From NCBI GenBank assembly GCA_026987025.1, contig JALSNJ010000005.1:1-56929 (forward strand): a stretch of 56,929 bases of DNA, in the 5' to 3' direction. A program made the position numbers and the translations under genes. This DNA is from Candidatus Aminicenantota bacterium. Lineage in GTDB: Bacteria; Acidobacteriota; Aminicenantia; S016-38. This document shows, piece by piece, positions 53,200 through 56,929 of the stretch (position 1 is its first letter; every line of letters starts with the position of its first letter). A model generated the notes under the pieces. That model ran no database searches and was not told the DNA's origin. It worked only from the letters and a program-made list of their open reading frames with translations.

Positions 53200-54611
53200 A
53201 GGATGCCCTCATATATTTAAAAAAGGGGAGGTTCTCCGTCCGTCAGAGAATGGAGGGGCAAATAAGAGTAGGGGAGATTTGCGGACCTCTGAAGTGGTCC
53301 ACCCTGGCCCTTTATCACTCATCCCCGGAGGTTTCTCCCGCCTGCGGTTTAATCCCCTGGAGGGGGGAGGTTCTTCCCTTCCGCTCCCCTGCCACCGCCT
53401 ATCTTGTAAGCGCCGGCGATGGTTTCTTTATTAAAAAATGGGGAAGGCTCAGGAGGGGAATGAGCCTTTACAACCCTTTAAGGGGTTTGTGGGTCAGGGT
53501 GAAGGAAATTCTTTTCTTGAACCAACCCATATCCAGCATACTTTCCCCACAGGTGCTTAAAATATCCTTTGAGGAGGAGAGGAAAATTAAAAGGGGAGAG
53601 GTCCTTGTAGGGGAGGAGATTCCCCCTTCCCACGAGTACGAAGTGGCAACGGAGGCCCCGGATGGAAACTACAGGGTGGCAGGCCACGGTTTTTCGGCTT
53701 CCGGCTATTTTTCCCGGGGGATTTTAAAATTATCCAACCCTTTCCTGTTTTTCCGTGGAGATTTTATAATTCTTTCCTCAGAACAGAAGAAGTGGTGCGG
53801 TAAAGTCCTCAGGATCAGAAGGGGGGAGGGCAAAAAGGTTCCCGTGGGCTCCGATGAGGATGTGCTTCTTTTCCTTGCCCGAAGGCCCATAAGCTCCTGG
53901 GAGATAACCCTTCAGACAGGATGGAGGAGGGCTTATATTGAGGAGCTTATGGTAAAGCTCAGCGGGGAAGGAAAGCTCAGGATACTGAGTTTTTCAGAGC
54001 TTTCTGCCCTGAGCCGGGAGGGAATAGAGGAGATAATCAGTAAAATGGAAGCCAAGCTTAAACCCTTCCACAGGGCGAAACCGGAGCTAATGGGAATGGA
54101 AAGGGAAAAACTAAGGGAAAGGCTGGGGGTGGGAAGGGAGGTTTTTTCCCTGGCCCTGTCCACCGCCATCGCCGAGGGAAGGGTGAAGATGAGGGGGGAT
54201 ACGGTGAGCCTGAGGGACTTCGTTCCAGACAGCGAAAGGAAACTTCAGCAGCTGGAGGATTTAATAGAGGGTTTAGTCAGGCCCTCCATGGTGGAGATGG
54301 AAAAACTGCTAAGGGGCCTTAAAAACCGCCGCATGGTGGAGCAGGTAATAGCCAAACTTATAAGCGAAGGGGTTCTTTTTTTTACCGACGGTTTTCTCGT
54401 CCACAGGGATTACTTGGAGGATGTGCTGGAGAAACTCAAGGGCAGGGAAGGTTTCAGTATTCAGGAATTTAAAAAAATCACAGGACTTTCAAGGAAGTAC
54501 GCCATACCCCTGCTGGAGCTTTTGGATTCCCTGGGCATAACCGAGAGGGAAAATTCCAGAAGAAGGTTAATTTCAACTGAAATAATCCCCTCCTCCGGAA
54601 AGTCCCGTTGA
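53196..54611 (+). CDS. SelB-like protein lacking the GTPase domain
   Basis: Full SelB has a GTPase domain, two beta-barrels and four winged helices that bind the selenocysteine mRNA element. This 471-residue protein shows only the later parts. Residues about 65-150 look like barrel II ('RRGMSLYNPLRGLWVRVKEI', 'KRGEVLVGEE'), and about 150-210 like barrel III ('FFRGDFIILSSEQKKWCGKVL'). Residues about 216-471 are the winged-helix array, with SelB wording 'KLKPFHRAKPELMGMEREKL', 'RERLGVGREVF' and 'FKKITGLSRKYAIPLLELL' followed by 'DSLGITER'. No P-loop, NKxD or other G motif is found. Upstream is intact pgi, so the GTPase part was not simply split off next door. Its role is unknown; a nucleic-acid-binding adaptor is possible. 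Confidence 0.82.
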   Translation: MKDALIYLKKGRFSVRQRMEGQIRVGEICGPLKWSTLALYHSSPEVSPACGLIPWRGEVLPFRSPATAYLVSAGDGFFIKKWGRLRRGMSLYNPLRGLWVRVKEILFLNQPISSILSPQVLKISFEEERKIKRGEVLVGEEIPPSHEYEVATEAPDGNYRVAGHGFSASGYFSRGILKLSNPFLFFRGDFIILSSEQKKWCGKVLRIRRGEGKKVPVGSDEDVLLFLARRPISSWEITLQTGWRRAYIEELMVKLSGEGKLRILSFSELSALSREGIEEIISKMEAKLKPFHRAKPELMGMEREKLRERLGVGREVFSLALSTAIAEGRVKMRGDTVSLRDFVPDSERKLQQLEDLIEGLVRPSMVEMEKLLRGLKNRRMVEQVIAKLISEGVLFFTDGFLVHRDYLEDVLEKLKGREGFSIQEFKKITGLSRKYAIPLLELLDSLGITERENSRRRLISTEIIPSSGKSR

Positions 54612-54636
54612 CTTTTTAAACCTGGGGTTATATCAT
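54608..54636 (+). promoter_or_regulatory. Promoter giving a leaderless kinase mRNA
   Basis: TTGACT (54608-54613), exactly 17 bases, TATCAT (54631-54636); ATG 54643 is seven bases after the -10. No ribosome-binding site exists, and the protein's zinc ribbon starts at residue 4, so no later start is possible. This is the clearest leaderless case in the window. Confidence 0.8.
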
Positions 54637-54642
54637 AAAAGC

Positions 54643-56358
54643 ATGGGAACATGCCCTAATTGCGGGAAGGAGGTTCCCGCGGGAGCCCAATTTTGTCCAT
54701 ACTGCGGATTTCCCCAGCTTGAGGGGGATACCGTAGAAATAAAAAAAGTACCCGATTATGTGAGCGAAGAGTTCAGGGGGATATTTGAAGCCCTTTCAAG
54801 AAAATACAAGGTTCTGGGATTCATAGGGAAGGGGGGATTTTCCCAGGTCTTCCTCATAGAGGACAAAATACTGAAGAGGAAATGCGCCCTCAAAATACTT
54901 TCCTCGGAGCTTACGGGATTCTCTTCCGAGGCCGTGGAAAGGTTTTTGAGGGAAGCCAGACTTTACGCCGAGCTGGAGCATCCCAACATAGTTCCCATAT
55001 ACGAGGTGGGTTTTGAGGGGGACAGGGCCTACATAATAATGAAGTACATTGAGGGGAAAAACCTCAGGAACATAATATCCGAGGGCGGCCCTCTTCCCCT
55101 GGAGGCGGTCTTGAGGGTCAGCCGGGACATCCTCTCAGCCCTGGCATACATGCACAGCAAGGGTATAGTGCACCGGGACATAAAACCTTCCAACATAATA
55201 ATAGAGGAGAGCACAGGAAAGGCCATACTGGCTGACTTTGGCCTGGCCAAGAGGATGGATGCGGTAACCAAACTTACCCGCTCCGGAGAGCTCCTGGGAA
55301 CCCCCCATTACCTTTCCCCTGAACAGGCCAGGGGAGAAAAAATTACCCCGGCTTCCGATGTCTATTCCTTCGGTATAACCCTCTTTGAGATGGTCACCGG
55401 AAAGCTTCCCTTTGAGGGAGAATCCCCCCTTCAGATCCTCTGGAAGCATGTAAGGGAGCCCCTTCCTGAGCCTCAGAAGTTCAATCCCTCCCTTCCCTCG
55501 GAACTGACCAGGATAATCCTTAAAGCCACGGAAAAGAAGCCTACCAACAGATATTCCAACGCTTCGGAAATGCTCCGTGACATAGAGGCCCTGAGGGGCA
55601 GGATGAGGCCAGCGGTAAAGAGGAGAAGCCGGGTTCCCCTATTTCTGGCCTCCGTGCTCCTGGTGGCAATTTTAGGGGCGCTGGGCTATTTCCTGGGGGT
55701 AAAAAGGAATCTCCCATTGCCTCCCCCAACTCCTCCTAAAAAAACAGAGGAAGGAGAAAAGACGAAGCTGCCACCGGCGAAAAAGCTCGTCCCCTCCGAG
55801 CTGAAACCGTCTTCAATAACCGCACCGCAGGTAAAGAAGGAGACCCTCCCTGAGCAGAAGAAAGAACCATCCAAAGGCGGTCCCCGGGTCTCCCCATTCC
55901 CCCCTGAACAGAGGCCAGCTCCTTCCCCCGCCCTCCTTACACTGAGGGTGGATTATCCCGCCGACATTGAAATAGACGGAAAACCTGCGGGAAGGGCCAT
56001 GCCGGGCAAGGCCCTGATAATAAAGATAAAACCAGGGAAGCACAGGGTAAGATATCTACCCCTTTACGCCGAGGCCCGGGAAGAGGAACTCAATCTGGGG
56101 GAAGGGGAGAGACGGACCCTTTCTAAGGAATTCGGTTTTAAATCCATGCTGAAGGTCATAAACGCCATTCCCTGGGCTCATGTTTATATGGACGGTCAGT
56201 ACAAGGGCACCACCCCCATATACCGGTTGTCCTTGCCTTCCGGAGAGCATGTGGTTAAATTTGTAAAGAGCGGATACAAAACGGAGGAGGTGAAGTTGTT
56301 TTTGAAGCCGGGGGAGGAGAGGATTGTTTCCGTAACCCTTAAAAAGGAGGGGAAATGA
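54643..56358 (+). CDS. Membrane Ser/Thr protein kinase with zinc ribbon and PEGA domains
   Basis: Domains in order: a zinc ribbon (residues 4-25, 'CPNCGKEVPAGAQFCPYCG'), a Hanks-type kinase domain (about 50-320), a TM segment (about 331-352), a Pro/Lys-rich linker (about 355-428), and two PEGA domains (about 430-495 and 498-571). The kinase is intact: Gly loop 'GKGGFSQVF', 'CALKIL' lysine, His177-Arg-Asp179 in 'HRDIKPSNII', Asp198 in 'DFGLAK', and 'ASDVYSFGITLFEMVTGKLPF'. The kinase is cytoplasmic and the PEGA domains are outside, where they may bind cell wall or surface proteins. Candidate readers of its phosphorylation are the FHA protein at 45744 and the pseudokinase at 48037; both links are inferred. 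It overlaps the next gene by 4 bases. Confidence 0.95.
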   Translation: MGTCPNCGKEVPAGAQFCPYCGFPQLEGDTVEIKKVPDYVSEEFRGIFEALSRKYKVLGFIGKGGFSQVFLIEDKILKRKCALKILSSELTGFSSEAVERFLREARLYAELEHPNIVPIYEVGFEGDRAYIIMKYIEGKNLRNIISEGGPLPLEAVLRVSRDILSALAYMHSKGIVHRDIKPSNIIIEESTGKAILADFGLAKRMDAVTKLTRSGELLGTPHYLSPEQARGEKITPASDVYSFGITLFEMVTGKLPFEGESPLQILWKHVREPLPEPQKFNPSLPSELTRIILKATEKKPTNRYSNASEMLRDIEALRGRMRPAVKRRSRVPLFLASVLLVAILGALGYFLGVKRNLPLPPPTPPKKTEEGEKTKLPPAKKLVPSELKPSSITAPQVKKETLPEQKKEPSKGGPRVSPFPPEQRPAPSPALLTLRVDYPADIEIDGKPAGRAMPGKALIIKIKPGKHRVRYLPLYAEAREEELNLGEGERRTLSKEFGFKSMLKVINAIPWAHVYMDGQYKGTTPIYRLSLPSGEHVVKFVKSGYKTEEVKLFLKPGEERIVSVTLKKEGK

Positions 56359-56929
56359 AGAGGATTTTTTTGATCCTTTCGGTTTTCTTCCTTTCCCTTG
56401 GGCTTTTTTCCCAGAAGACCGATGTGGAGAAGCTTCTTCAGGAGGGAAAGAAGGCGTATGCTGAGGGGAGGTTTGAGGAGGCCATCTCCAAGCTGAAACT
56501 GGCCATTTCCCTCATTCAGAACAGGCAGAGGCTGGTGGAGGCTTACTTGGAGCTGGGCCTCACCTATTTTACCATCGGGGAGACGGAGAAGGCCAGGGAG
56601 GCCCTCAGGAATGCCCTTTCCATAAATCCCAGGCTGGTTCTGGACCCGGAATACTATCCCCCTAAATTTCTAACCTTGGCGGAGGAGGTGAGGAAGGATT
56701 TTATTGTAAACATAAGGTTAAAGGCCAATGTTGCTGCTGAGTTCAGGGTGGACGGGGAGCTTGTGGGGAGGGGGACTCTTATCCCTGTGAGCCTTCCCAG
56801 GGGAAAGCACAAATTTATTGTGGGGGCCTCCGGATACGAAACTGTGGAGAGGGAGCTGGAGGTTAAGAGGAGCGGGGAGGTTCTGGTCTTCAACCTCGCT
56901 CCGGTGCAGAGGCCGAAGCCTGCGGAGGG
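56355..56929 (+). CDS. Exported TPR-PEGA protein (3' end cut by window)
   Basis: ATG 56355 overlaps the kinase stop (ATGA), and the frame stays open to the window end (191 complete codons). Residues 1-19 (MKRIFLILSVFFLSLGLFS) are a signal peptide. Residues about 22-115 hold TPR repeats ('GKKAYAEGRFEEAISKLKLA', 'LGLTYFTIGETEKAREAL'). Residues about 118-185 form a PEGA domain ('FRVDGELVGRGTLIPVSLPR', 'GKHKFIVGASGYET'). It shares PEGA domains with the kinase just upstream, so both may contact the same extracytoplasmic structure. The C-terminal part is outside the window. Confidence 0.88.
   Translation, partial: MKRIFLILSVFFLSLGLFSQKTDVEKLLQEGKKAYAEGRFEEAISKLKLAISLIQNRQRLVEAYLELGLTYFTIGETEKAREALRNALSINPRLVLDPEYYPPKFLTLAEEVRKDFIVNIRLKANVAAEFRVDGELVGRGTLIPVSLPRGKHKFIVGASGYETVERELEVKRSGEVLVFNLAPVQRPKPAE

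Overview
The window is a gene-dense stretch of a bacterial chromosome, about 47 protein genes in 56.9 kb. It has no rRNA or tRNA gene, insertion sequence, phage gene or CRISPR array that I can see. Coding strands are purine-rich, arginine is written mostly with AGG and AGA, and isoleucine often with ATA. That pattern is common in thermophiles. Diderm traits (a TonB-type C-terminus, Wzz-like and O-antigen ligase-like proteins, lipoproteins), sulfatase-like proteins with LGY tails, many TPR/PEGA/kinase proteins, folate-dependent TrmFO and an ATP synthase operon with b' and b but no a or c subunit would fit a lineage near Acidobacteriota/Aminicenantes or the old deltaproteobacterial groups. This placement is an inference and is weak.

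Layout. 1-2098: tail of an unknown gene, a lipoprotein, a TPR protein and a Roadblock/LC7 protein. 2153-12515: one long run starting with accB-accC, then two exported proteins, dprA, topA, trmFO and a membrane sulfatase-like protein. 12530-16269: O-antigen ligase/polymerase-like protein, Wzz-like protein and a type I phosphodiesterase, a small surface-polysaccharide unit. 16406-20365: a 1319-residue secreted multidomain protein. 20410-22812: M16 protease. 22816-23934 (minus): diiron metallo-beta-lactamase-fold protein. 24045-28357: an unusual MurG-MurJ-HEAT fusion followed by mraY. 28433-30307: APS kinase and ATP sulfurylase. 30304-31908 (minus): C69 peptidase. 32013-37672: atpF'-F-H-A-G-D-C. 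37653-38417 (minus): LarE. 38483-48001: htpX, an exported protein, recG, rsmD, cinA, thpR, plsY, gpsA, an FHA-GAF-cyclase and a TPR protein. 48037-49863: pseudokinase-TonB fusion. 49898-51964: RNase R. 51982-54611: pgi and a SelB-like protein without a GTPase domain. 54643-end: zinc-ribbon Ser/Thr kinase with PEGA domains and a truncated TPR-PEGA protein.

How it fits together. Much of the window serves the cell envelope: fatty-acid initiation (AccBC), phospholipid synthesis (PlsY, GpsA), lipid I/II synthesis and flipping (MraY, MurG-MurJ), polysaccharide polymerisation or ligation, and secreted surface proteins. A second theme is signalling by kinase, pseudokinase, FHA, GAF, cyclase, TPR and PEGA modules. 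Four observations deserve most attention. (1) Lipid II synthase, lipid II flippase and a HEAT domain are in one polypeptide. (2) A SelB C-terminal half exists without its GTPase. (3) A degenerate kinase is joined through the membrane to a TonB C-terminal domain. (4) Many first genes of transcription units have their start codon about 7-10 bases after a canonical -10 box and lack a Shine-Dalgarno sequence, which suggests frequent leaderless mRNAs. No intergenic gap exceeds 300 bases; the longest (16270-16405, 23935-24044, 31909-32012) hold promoters.
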